Shown: positions 13,421-20,392 of the stretch, one piece after another | Position numbering within the stretch: the stretch's first letter is position 1 | Layout of the letters: every line of letters begins with the position of its first letter | Source: a miscellaneous Crenarchaeota group-1 archaeon SG8-32-3 | GTDB taxonomy: Archaea; Thermoproteota; Bathyarchaeia; Bathyarchaeales; Bathycorpusculaceae | Length of the DNA: 20,750 nucleotides | Assembly: GCA_001273335.1 (NCBI GenBank) | Contig: LFWV01000003.1 | Location: 1-20,750, forward strand | Reading direction: 5' to 3' | The notes under the pieces: generated by a model | Told to the model about the DNA's origin: nothing | Seen by the model: only the letters and a program-made list of their open reading frames with translations | The model's database searches: none | Translations under genes and position numbers: made by a program

Positions 13421-13802
13421 TTTCGGATGAAGCAGCCGCAACATTGCTATGGGGCCCTAATCTCCCGGAAGTTCAAAATCTTGTTGCTTCTTCAAAGCAA
13501 TATTCACGCTCCCCTTTTCACTCAATTTTAGTTCGCCTATACGAGAATAAGAAGATGGCGTTATTGCGCTAGCCCAACTTCAAAAGTTATAATAGTTTAA
13601 GAACTGATGAAGCTTTGAAGTCCATTGCGCCAGTGAAAACATGGAACTCAAAACAGCAATGCGCACCCATATCGGTATCAAAGTTAGATATTCGCGGTAA
13701 TTGATTTTGTAATATTCAGAATAAATGTGAAAATGGTCAAAAGAGAAGAAAATCTCAAAATTAGCTTAATCTACGCTTGCATATAACTTGTATGTGCTCC
13801 AA
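13421..13802. other. Gene-poor stretch of about 380 bp
   Basis: No convincing gene lies here on either strand. It contains a rightward open stretch to 13572 coding for SDEAAATLLWGPNLPEV and similar residues, with only a TTG at 13443 as possible start, and a 34-codon ATG frame at 13428 in another phase. A TATA-like GTTATAATAG (13587-13596) precedes a 19-codon ATG frame at 13641. Neither has family resemblance. It could hold a decayed gene fragment or a small RNA; I see no tRNA, C/D-box pair or repeat. Confidence 0.4.
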
Positions 13803-14651
13803 TTACATAACATACACGTCAGCAACGAACTGGAACCAGTTTGGACCCGTACTTCTCACAACGTGGATTAAAGGAGCGCCAAAATTAATGCCTAAAACAC
13901 GAAGTGCTTCTGCCACCTTTGACTTAGCCTTATCCACAAGGCTTTCAGTTTTCTTTGCATGCTCAAAATCGTAGTAGTGTATCCAACCTCCAGACGCCTT
14001 CAACGCAGATAAAGCGCAAGGCAGGTATTCAATGGTCTTTTCTGGCAAAGGCATTAAAACGCGGTCTGCCACGCGTTGCAGTCGATTGTGGATGAGTTCC
14101 TTTGAGTCGCCCAATAGAGGGATTACCTTACTGTAAACTCTGTTAAGCTGGATGTTCTCCTGCATGAACTGAATCGCCACGGGACTAACGTCTATGGAAA
14201 ACACTTTCCTAGGTTTTGCATGTTTCGCAATCATGATTGAAAAGCAGCCGACACCCGCGAACATGTTGACAACAGTTTCGTCAGGTTCAACCCTCGTTGC
14301 GATGCGCATTCTTTCATGGGAAAGTCTGGGAGAAAAATAGCATTTTGTCACATCAACAGAGAATGAGCAGCCGAATTCCCTGTGAACTGTTCTGGTTTTG
14401 TTTTGACCAGTTATATGCGTCAAGCGGCGTAGCCTAAGGTCGCCAGAAACAGGGCTCGCTTGAAGTAAAACCGTTTTCACGTCCTTGTGGCGACTCATGA
14501 TTGCATCTGCCGCGGTTTGAGCGACCACCGACGAAGCGCTGGGCAACCTGATTATGGCAATGTCGCCCACAATGTCAAAAGAATTATAAACTTTGCCTAG
14601 TTCTTCGGAAGAAAGAACAGCTGAAAGGTTTTTGCGTAATCGTTTTCTCAA
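13803..14651 (-). CDS. Trm5/Taw2-family tRNA position-37 methyltransferase
   Basis: A 282-residue class I SAM methyltransferase of the Met-10/Trm5 family. FGCSFSVDVTKCYFSPRLSHER is the conserved lead into the catalytic domain. VVNMFAGVGCFSIMIAK is the SAM-binding loop, FSIDVSPVAIQFMQENI follows, and DRVLMPLPEKTIEYL with GGWIHYYDFEH close the site. Trm5 makes m1G37 in tRNAs; Taw2 relatives transfer the aminocarboxypropyl group of SAM in wyosine synthesis. The family site usually written NLP reads PLP here, so m1G37 activity is probable but not certain. The start is TTG 14651, with an in-frame TAA two codons upstream and GAAGG ahead. It shares a TATA box with rpoP; taw1, which acts next in the pathway, lies 3 kb away. 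Confidence 0.85.
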   Translation of the reverse strand: MRKRLRKNLSAVLSSEELGKVYNSFDIVGDIAIIRLPSASSVVAQTAADAIMSRHKDVKTVLLQASPVSGDLRLRRLTHITGQNKTRTVHREFGCSFSVDVTKCYFSPRLSHERMRIATRVEPDETVVNMFAGVGCFSIMIAKHAKPRKVFSIDVSPVAIQFMQENIQLNRVYSKVIPLLGDSKELIHNRLQRVADRVLMPLPEKTIEYLPCALSALKASGGWIHYYDFEHAKKTESLVDKAKSKVAEALRVLGINFGAPLIHVVRSTGPNWFQFVADVYVM

Positions 14652-14687
14652 GCTTTAACCTTCGTTAATTCAAAGAAAACTGGAAAC

Positions 14688-14696
14688 ATTTAAAAG
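14688..14696. promoter_or_regulatory. TATA box shared by the Trm5-family gene and rpoP
   Basis: ATTTAAAAG contains palindromic TTTAAA and is the only clear TATA element between the two starts. Its centre lies 41 bp from both TTG 14651 and ATG 14733, so it can serve both directions. Confidence 0.5.
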
Positions 14697-14732
14697 CAAA
14701 ATACTTTTCCTTTGTAGGAAGGGTGAACTCCG

Positions 14733-14894
14733 ATGGAACAAACAGGAATTGTTTATGAATGTATACGGTGTGGTGCGCGGGTCCCATCTGAAGAGCTGGA
14801 CCTCCGAGGTGGAGAAATAAAATGTATAATCTGCGGCTACAGAATTCTGAAAAAGATAAAGCCGCCCGTAGTTAAACGTGTAAAAGCCAAATAA
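14733..14894 (+). CDS. rpoP: DNA-directed RNA polymerase subunit P
   Basis: This 53-residue protein is Rpo12/RpoP, the archaeal counterpart of eukaryotic RPB12, a small zinc-binding assembly subunit of RNA polymerase. The zinc ribbon is YECIRCGARV (Cys10, Cys13) and KCIICGYRIL (Cys31, Cys34), followed by a basic tail KKIKPPVVKRVKAK, all typical of the family. The length is normal. The start is ATG 14733 with an excellent ribosome site GGGTGA six bases ahead. It is divergent from the Trm5-family gene and convergent with the cysteine-rich gene 64 bp downstream. Confidence 0.95.
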   Translation: MEQTGIVYECIRCGARVPSEELDLRGGEIKCIICGYRILKKIKPPVVKRVKAK

Positions 14895-14958
14895 AGATGG
14901 GTAGGATAAAACTTACGAATTCAAGCGTCATGTAACGCTTTCCGTTTTGACAATTTCT

Positions 14959-15246
14959 TTAAAAAAGTTCTCTGTCTCCAATCTTGCGTAAGGCTTTTCC
15001 TCTAAGCTTTATCGATTTTCCTATTACCTCTTCAGGTTCCCTTTCAACAGTTTTTCGTTTAACGGTTTCTCCGCAGATGCCCCGCGGCAGCAAACGCCTT
15101 TTAACGCAGAGGGCATAGGTACAGTTCGAAACGTTGCATGCATCATCAGTCCATCTGCACCATATAGTGTCGCGGCGATAGAAAGCGGCGTTTTTTACGC
15201 ATTTAAAGAATTGACAAGTGGGAGAACAGGTTTTTGTTTGCGCCAA
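14959..15246 (-). CDS. Small eight-cysteine protein of unknown function
   Basis: A 95-residue protein from TTG 15246, chosen because GAGGTG lies six bases ahead; GTG 15255 is part of that ribosome site and would add only three residues. Eight cysteines fall at 7, 11, 16, 30, 37, 42, 47 and 58, around WCRWTDDAC, CTYALC and KRRLLPRGICG. The C-terminal third is basic and cysteine-free. The spacing suggests one or two Fe-S clusters or zinc sites, with a basic tail that might contact nucleic acid (inference). There is no signal peptide or membrane helix. I recall similar uncharacterised archaeal proteins but cannot assign a family. Confidence 0.65.
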   Translation of the reverse strand: MAQTKTCSPTCQFFKCVKNAAFYRRDTIWCRWTDDACNVSNCTYALCVKRRLLPRGICGETVKRKTVEREPEEVIGKSIKLRGKALRKIGDRELF

Positions 15247-15359
15247 TAGATACACCTCTATTGTTAGTCAATAAAATTCAATGTTGCAATGAATTCCCAA
15301 AAATGTATTGCTCTTGGAACCCATATAAATTTTTTTATCTCAAACTCATGATTACACAT

Positions 15360-17462
15360 TTAGCTTTCACTTTTAGCAGGTTTAGACTGTTTCTTTCTGT
15401 AAACTTCAATGGAGACAAACATGATTATTGCAAGCAGAATTACAATAAGAGTTGCTAGTGCACTGTTCTCAATTAGGAACGGTCCTATAAGGATGTACTT
15501 AGCTAGTTTAATCTGGATTTCTTTCGGTTCCTCAACGCGGAGGCTAATTGCTTCAAAAGAGCCTTCCATGCCTTCAGGGTAGGCAATTATTTGCATGTTG
15601 CCACCGATAATATTACTAAATGTCGTTGTTCCATTACTATGCGTCGTGGCATACCTAGTCCCTATGCCTGGTCCATTGAGCATGACGTTTATGTTAGGGA
15701 TAGTATGCTCGAAATAATCAATGACCGTAACTGACACCTGAATGTTGTAGAGACTGCAACGAATATCCATTTCAGTGTCGCTGTAAGCCTCAATAAGGAT
15801 TTCATTCAGTAAAACATCGTCTTTGTAAACTCGCAGCTGGTACTTACCGAATGTAACTTCTACAGTTACTTTACCTTCAGTGTTGGTTACGGTACCATGA
15901 AATAAACCGCTTGTTACTTCAAACATTTCTATACGCGCGTTAGGAATCGCTGCTAGATTGTAATCGATTATCTTAAGGTTTAAAATTCGATTTGGGCATA
16001 AAATCATTACTTCGGAAACTGGCTGTACCATAAGACCAGTGACAGTGTTATTGCCAACATTAAATACTATGCCGTAAAGCGAAGCGTTTATGGTGCAACT
16101 TATTTCAGGCAGAATAGACTTCAGAATAAATGTTCCTGAAATATCTGTTTGACCAGATACATGATCCGTTTTTGATACTCCTTGTTTTGTTGTAATATAT
16201 TGATATGTGATGTCCAGATTAGCGAAAGGTATTAGATTTCCAGGTTCATTTTGGACGCTTATTTTGAGATTAGACAACTCACAAGTCAAATCAAACATGC
16301 TTTCTCCAGTTATAGAGAAATTGACCTTGCTGACTTCCACATCATTCCAGAATGCGCTTATAGTGTGATACCCCTTTTCCAGGTTCAAACTGGCTATTCC
16401 GTCAACTGTGCCTGTACCGTTATATATTGTGTTTGTCGCTTGGTCAAGAGCTTCAACTACTATTTGAGGCACAGGTTCGCCTGCCAAATTTAAAGTTCGG
16501 ATTTTGACAGTATAACCTGAGACACTGAAGATTTGCGAGTCCAGTATTAGCTTAGTCATATTCTCTGTTGTTATGGTTATATTATAATCACCAATTAACG
16601 CATCAGATGGAACTGTCCAAGAAGAGTTAATTATGCCTTCGCTTGAGGCAGTGGTTGTCTCAGAGTGTACAATAGCAGTGTTTTTTGTGTATTTAACGGA
16701 TATTGTTGCGTTTTCGTTAGGTTGATATCCTATAGCGCGTATCATCACGGCTTCACCTCTATGATACTCGCTTAAATCAGTGAATCCCACGAAAATATGA
16801 TTTTCAGCTAGTAGTTGAGTCTTATTGAAGTAGACTTTGTATGAACCTGTATAATTAGTGATTGAGCCTTCAGGTTGAAAAGTGCCGCTCGGATATGTGA
16901 CCTGTGCAATTGCAATGGCTTCTTGATCTGAAACAATAAGTTCAACTAGTTGCGAATAACTTGTATTGGATAGTGGTGTCGGAAGTTCAACTGTAACGTT
17001 TGCGTAGTATGAAGTGTCTGGTTGCAAGCCAGTTAGTTTTACATTCAAAACAACGTCGCTTCCTTCTTGAAATTGTTTGGGTGAAGAAGGCATGAGAGCT
17101 TCAATGTAGTAAGCCTGTGCAATACTGAATGAGTAGGTTGCGTTGATGTTTTTGCTGGCATCTCTCATCGTTATAGTATAGTCCCCTCCTGGCAGCTGGG
17201 GGATTGTGAAATTTGCGTTTACATAATATCCATCAGAAGTATGGTTTGCAACAAGTTTTTTGTCAAACCAAATTTGGTACTCGCCATTTGTTGTGTCTAT
17301 GGTGCCTTGAAGGTTAACCGTTTGCCCTACAACTCCCTCTTCCTCGGGGTTGACTAAGTATATGTTCACGCCAAGTTGCCCTAGAACTATCGAGAGCGGC
17401 ATGACCAGAAAGGAAACACTCAGCAACATTAGGAGAGTAACTGTTGTAGATTTTCTCTTCAA
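15360..17462 (-). CDS. Large secreted, membrane-anchored surface protein with beta-sandwich repeats
   Basis: A 700-residue protein. Residues 1-28 form a signal peptide (basic MKRK, then LLMLLSVSFLVMPLSIVLG). A single C-terminal helix (about 667-688) precedes a basic tail KKQSKPAKSES, so the body is outside the cell with a C-terminal membrane anchor. The extracellular part looks like tandem Ig-like or carboxypeptidase-regulatory-like beta-sandwiches: IPNARIEMFEV with GTVTNTEGKVTVEV, VPQIVVEALD and IPNINVMLNG with GTTTFSNI are similar units. More than a dozen N-x-S/T sites suggest heavy N-glycosylation. The start is TTG 17462, with GAGGAG nine bases ahead and an in-frame TGA close upstream. It may be an S-layer-associated or adhesive protein; no enzymatic domain is visible. 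Confidence 0.85.
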   Translation of the reverse strand: MKRKSTTVTLLMLLSVSFLVMPLSIVLGQLGVNIYLVNPEEEGVVGQTVNLQGTIDTTNGEYQIWFDKKLVANHTSDGYYVNANFTIPQLPGGDYTITMRDASKNINATYSFSIAQAYYIEALMPSSPKQFQEGSDVVLNVKLTGLQPDTSYYANVTVELPTPLSNTSYSQLVELIVSDQEAIAIAQVTYPSGTFQPEGSITNYTGSYKVYFNKTQLLAENHIFVGFTDLSEYHRGEAVMIRAIGYQPNENATISVKYTKNTAIVHSETTTASSEGIINSSWTVPSDALIGDYNITITTENMTKLILDSQIFSVSGYTVKIRTLNLAGEPVPQIVVEALDQATNTIYNGTGTVDGIASLNLEKGYHTISAFWNDVEVSKVNFSITGESMFDLTCELSNLKISVQNEPGNLIPFANLDITYQYITTKQGVSKTDHVSGQTDISGTFILKSILPEISCTINASLYGIVFNVGNNTVTGLMVQPVSEVMILCPNRILNLKIIDYNLAAIPNARIEMFEVTSGLFHGTVTNTEGKVTVEVTFGKYQLRVYKDDVLLNEILIEAYSDTEMDIRCSLYNIQVSVTVIDYFEHTIPNINVMLNGPGIGTRYATTHSNGTTTFSNIIGGNMQIIAYPEGMEGSFEAISLRVEEPKEIQIKLAKYILIGPFLIENSALATLIVILLAIIMFVSIEVYRKKQSKPAKSES

Positions 17463-17507
17463 ACGAGACTTCTCCTCTATTCAGCAGGTTTTCATTGTGC
17501 CAGAACA

Positions 17508-17562
17508 TTTTAAACTTTGCCTTTGAACTTACACATGTTTTTAGAGAGAGCATTTTATAAAA
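17508..17562. promoter_or_regulatory. Divergent promoters of the surface protein gene and taw1
   Basis: Leftward, GTTTAAAA (17508-17515) fits the surface protein start at 17462. Rightward, TTTATAAAA (17554-17562) would start taw1 transcripts near 17585, and a second candidate CCTATACT (17583-17590) would give a very short leader. These are two separate boxes, unlike the shared boxes elsewhere in the window. Confidence 0.45.
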
Positions 17563-17617
17563 CGGCTTCTAATAGTTGTTATCCTATACTAAAATCTGGA
17601 TGGAACTGTGAAGAATT

Positions 17618-18580
17618 TTGGAACAGTCTATTCCACTTCCGCTACTACAAGTTTTAAAGAAGCATAAGTACCATCTTGTCGGCAAACACTCAGCAGTTAA
17701 GAGGTGTAACTGGCTTTACGAGTCTCTAATTCACGGTAGGTCATGCTATAAGCAGAAGTTTTACGGTATAAAATCGCATCAGTGTATCCAAATGTCGCCC
17801 TCGCTTTTTTACTGCACAGAAAAGTGCCTTTTTTGTTGGAGAGCACAAAGCGGAGACTTGCAAATTAAATGGAATGAAATGAAACTGCCAAATTGGGATC
17901 CAGCTGAAGAAATTGTGCAAGAAAGCTTGAAGGCGCAAACCAAGATTTTAAGCGGGTATAATGGTAATCCAAAAACAAACTGGAAGAAGTTCGCAGAAGC
18001 CTTAACTCCTAAACATGTTGCTATAAGTTTGGCGGGTGAACCAGCCCTTTATGAGCATCTCGGAGAGTTGATTGGCTTGTTTCACCATAAAGGGTTTACG
18101 ACGTTTCTCGTTTCTAACGGCACTATACCATCTAAGCTTGCAGAATTAAGTGAAGAGCCAACACAGCTTTACATCTCAGTTTGTGCTCCGAACGAAGAGG
18201 TATTCAAACGCGTTTGCCGCCCCCAAGTTCCCAATGCTTGGGCGAAGTTGAATGAGACACTCAGTATGCTGCCGAATTTCCGATGTCCGACTGTGACCCG
18301 CATGACACTGGTGAAAGGACATAACATGGAACATATAGATGGCTATGCGGACCTTGCTGAGAGAGCGGAGCCCACGTACATTGAGGCTAAGGCGTACATG
18401 CATGTTGGGTTTTCAGGACTCCGTTTAGATTATAAGAACATGCCTTCACATAAGGAGGTTCATGCTTTTGCGAGGCGCTTAGCAGAGAAAACAGGATATA
18501 AAATCTTGGATGAGGCAGTTGAGAGCAGAGTTGTATTATTAAGCAAACGCAGGAAGCCTCTGCGTTTTGATACTCCCTGA
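17618..18580 (+). CDS. taw1: S-adenosylmethionine-dependent tRNA 4-demethylwyosine synthase
   Basis: A 320-residue radical SAM enzyme. Taw1 condenses pyruvate with N1-methylguanosine-37 of tRNA-Phe to form the tricyclic imG-14 base. The radical SAM cluster ligands are Cys66, Cys70 and Cys73 (YCTEKCLFCW). The second cluster uses Cys30, Cys43 and Cys56. This spacing equals that of Pyrococcus Taw1 (26/39/52 and 62/66/69). YKQKFYGIKSHQCIQMSPSL is the family hallmark, and Lys47 or Lys52 in it may be the pyruvate-binding lysine. The start is TTG 17618; an in-frame TGA lies two codons upstream (17609-17611) and no ATG or GTG fits. It needs m1G37 made by a Trm5 enzyme, which the gene at 13803 may supply. 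Confidence 0.95.
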   Translation: MEQSIPLPLLQVLKKHKYHLVGKHSAVKRCNWLYESLIHGRSCYKQKFYGIKSHQCIQMSPSLFYCTEKCLFCWRAQSGDLQIKWNEMKLPNWDPAEEIVQESLKAQTKILSGYNGNPKTNWKKFAEALTPKHVAISLAGEPALYEHLGELIGLFHHKGFTTFLVSNGTIPSKLAELSEEPTQLYISVCAPNEEVFKRVCRPQVPNAWAKLNETLSMLPNFRCPTVTRMTLVKGHNMEHIDGYADLAERAEPTYIEAKAYMHVGFSGLRLDYKNMPSHKEVHAFARRLAEKTGYKILDEAVESRVVLLSKRRKPLRFDTP

Positions 18581-18667
18581 ATAACCGAATAATACATACA
18601 AACAATTCAATTTCAGGGTCTATCAATAGTTCTTAATACAAGTTAGATGGAAAAAGTGTAAGTTAGC

Positions 18668-18676
18668 TTTAAATAT
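18668..18676 (+). promoter_or_regulatory. TATA box of the AbrB-like gene
   Basis: TTTAAATAT predicts transcription start near 18697, leaving a leader of about 35 nt that contains the GGTGGTGA ribosome site before ATG 18732. Confidence 0.45.
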
Positions 18677-18731
18677 GTTTTTAGACGCCCTTATCATTGA
18701 ACTTCTAATTAAATTCAACGGGTGGTGAACT

Positions 18732-18926
18732 ATGGTTAGTGAAGGAAGAGGACGACTGTTCAGGAGAAAGGACGGTAAATACCTGGTTTATTTGCCGAAA
18801 GACCTAGCTGAGGACAGTATGTTCCCATTCAAGGGAGCCCATTCTATTTTTGTCAAAGTAAGCTTCAAACTAAAGGACGACAAGTTGCTGATTGAGAAAT
18901 GGATAGAGCCTGAACCTGAAGAGTGA
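18732..18926 (+). CDS. Small hypothetical protein, possibly AbrB-like
   Basis: A 64-residue protein from ATG 18732, with a very strong ribosome site GGTGGTGA three bases ahead. GRLFRRKDGKYLVYLPKDLAED resembles the first strand-turn-strand of SpoVT/AbrB swapped-hairpin DNA-binding domains, where a beta strand is followed by a short YxPK or IPK loop. KVSFKLKDDKLLIEKW gives two more strands and the tail is acidic (EPEPEE). If that fold is right it would bind DNA as a dimer, or act as an antitoxin-like or scaffold protein. No toxin gene lies beside it. A T7 run follows at 18962-18968. Confidence 0.65.
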   Translation: MVSEGRGRLFRRKDGKYLVYLPKDLAEDSMFPFKGAHSIFVKVSFKLKDDKLLIEKWIEPEPEE

Positions 18927-18960
18927 GACAATTAGAAGAGGTGATTTTCCTTAACACTTA

Positions 18961-18969
18961 CTTTTTTTA
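18961..18969 (+). terminator. T-run terminator after the AbrB-like gene
   Basis: CTTTTTTTA lies 35 bp after the stop, with no hairpin, which is the usual form of archaeal intrinsic termination. Confidence 0.4.
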
Positions 18970-18974
18970 GTAGT

Positions 18975-18988
18975 TATTTAATAAATAG
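18975..18988 (+). promoter_or_regulatory. TATA box of the translin-endonuclease V run
   Basis: TATTTAATAAATAG is centred about 36 bp before TTG 19017. Transcription would start near 19005, just ahead of the GGTGA ribosome site. Confidence 0.45.
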
Positions 18989-19016
18989 TGTGTTTCAAAG
19001 TTAGAATGGTGAAAGC

Positions 19017-19670
19017 TTGCCAACTTTAAAGGGTATTTTGAAAGATGTTGAAAAAGAGCTTATGCAAAAAGACAGCGTCCGCGAAACTGCACAGCAAAAC
19101 ATGAGAAAGGCAACGAGTCTGTCTAAGCAGTCAATACTGCTTATGCACCAAAAAAAGTATAAAAAAGCCAGAAAAACAATTGAAAACGCGAAAGAAATCA
19201 TTTCCAAACTTCAAGATTCGGAGAAGGAAAACCCAGACATAATCCATAGTGGCATGTTCAGCGCTGCGCTTCAGGAGTACGCTGAGGCAAACATTTTTGC
19301 AGCGTTAATCCAGGAAGCGCGTTTTATCACACCTGAAGAAATCATCGTTCCCTCTGTAGACTATGTTTTGGGTTTAGCCGATGTTATAGGCGAGTACCGG
19401 CGACTCGTGTTAGATACATTACGCGAGGGAAACGTGGAAAAAGGTGAAACATGCTTGCAAACGATGGATGAGATCTACATTGAGTTAATGGCTATGGATG
19501 AAGCATACATGCTTGTCCCCGGACTTAGAAGAAAATGCGATGTAGCAAGGCGAATAATTGAAACCACTCGGGGAGACATCACTCAGGAAGTGCGGAGAAA
19601 ATCGCTGGAGAACTATCTGAAACAATTTGAAAAAACGCAGAGAAAAACGCGGCAGCCCCGAAAGGGTTAA
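19017..19670 (+). CDS. Translin/Trax-like RNA-binding protein
   Basis: A 217-residue, all-helical protein of the archaeal translin family (COG2178). Translin and Trax form the C3PO ribonuclease of eukaryotes, and archaeal Trax-like homologues are known to bind and cut RNA. The acidic motif LQEYAEA (Glu87, Glu90) and GLADVIGEYRR (Asp122, Glu126) parallel the Trax catalytic carboxylates, so an active RNase is plausible. The start is TTG 19017, with GGTGA four bases ahead; the upstream ATG 19005 is out of frame and stops quickly, and an in-frame TAG blocks any longer form. The basic C-terminus KTQRKTRQPRKG may aid RNA binding. It is first in a run with endonuclease V (three bases on) and a tRNA-binding domain protein. 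Confidence 0.88.
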   Translation: MPTLKGILKDVEKELMQKDSVRETAQQNMRKATSLSKQSILLMHQKKYKKARKTIENAKEIISKLQDSEKENPDIIHSGMFSAALQEYAEANIFAALIQEARFITPEEIIVPSVDYVLGLADVIGEYRRLVLDTLREGNVEKGETCLQTMDEIYIELMAMDEAYMLVPGLRRKCDVARRIIETTRGDITQEVRRKSLENYLKQFEKTQRKTRQPRKG

Positions 19671-19673
19671 CCG

Positions 19674-20354
19674 ATGCGAGCTACTCTTGCTGCGGTACAA
19701 AATTTTTCTGTTTTAAAAGCCCATGAAACACAATTATGCTTATCCCATAAGATTATTACTGAAGATCGCTTACCTAAAAAAATCAAGTACGTCGCTGGTG
19801 TTGACGTCGCATACATAGATGACTTAGCAATTGGCGCTGTAGCGGTTTTAGACTATGATTCGCTTGAACTTTTAGAGCAGCAAACGGCAACGTGCCGAAT
19901 CAAGTTTCCGTATATTCCTACCTTGCTCTCGTTCAGGGAGATCCCACCGGCAGTTGCATGCATCAAAAAGTTGAGGCTACAAATTGACGTATTGCTTGTT
20001 GACGGGCAAGGGACCGCACACCCGTATGGGTGCGGTTTCGCCAGCCACCTCGGACTTATAATTAAAAAACCCACCGTTGGGGTGGCAAAAAGCAGATTGG
20101 TTGGCGAGTTAAAAGCTGTTGCGGGGCGGGAGTTTTTGGTTCAAAAAGGTCAAATTATAGGCGCGGTAGTTGCAACTAAAGAGGGAACGAAACCAGTTTA
20201 CGTTAGCGTTGGTCATCTGATATTGCTCGGAACAGCCATAAAAATCACAAAACATTGTGTGCGTAACAGCAAAATTCCTGAACCAATTTTGCAGGCGCAT
20301 AAGATAGCGACTAAGGAGAAATGTAAAGTTCAGGAGCAACGCAAAACTTTATAA
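19674..20354 (+). CDS. nfi: Endonuclease V
   Basis: A 226-residue endonuclease V. The family cuts DNA (and in eukaryotes RNA) one nucleotide 3' of inosine, the product of adenosine deamination. The catalytic set is complete: Asp44 (AGVDVAY), Glu89 (LLSFREIPP), Asp110 (LLVDGQGTAHPYGCG), His116 and His209 (EPILQAHK), with the wedge Tyr80-Ile-Pro (KFPYIP) that inserts at the lesion and Lys139 (GVAKSRL). Numbering is nearly that of Thermotoga EndoV. ATG 19674 lies three bases after the translin stop, so they are on one mRNA, and AAAGGG is placed eight bases ahead. The basic, cysteine-containing tail is slightly longer than usual. Confidence 0.96.
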   Translation: MRATLAAVQNFSVLKAHETQLCLSHKIITEDRLPKKIKYVAGVDVAYIDDLAIGAVAVLDYDSLELLEQQTATCRIKFPYIPTLLSFREIPPAVACIKKLRLQIDVLLVDGQGTAHPYGCGFASHLGLIIKKPTVGVAKSRLVGELKAVAGREFLVQKGQIIGAVVATKEGTKPVYVSVGHLILLGTAIKITKHCVRNSKIPEPILQAHKIATKEKCKVQEQRKTL

Positions 20355-20392
20355 TTTCATCACGTGTAAGAACGACAAGTGTATATTGAAAA

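Noticed and set aside
12931..13572. Rightward 213-codon frame opposite the TIM-barrel-like gene
   Set aside because: Most of it is the antisense shadow of a well-supported gene. Only the last part, outside that gene, is noted as a possible remnant.
13604..13660. C/D-box small RNA suggested by CTGATGA at 13604
   Set aside because: No D-box CTGA lies at a proper distance and the flanks do not pair into a terminal stem.
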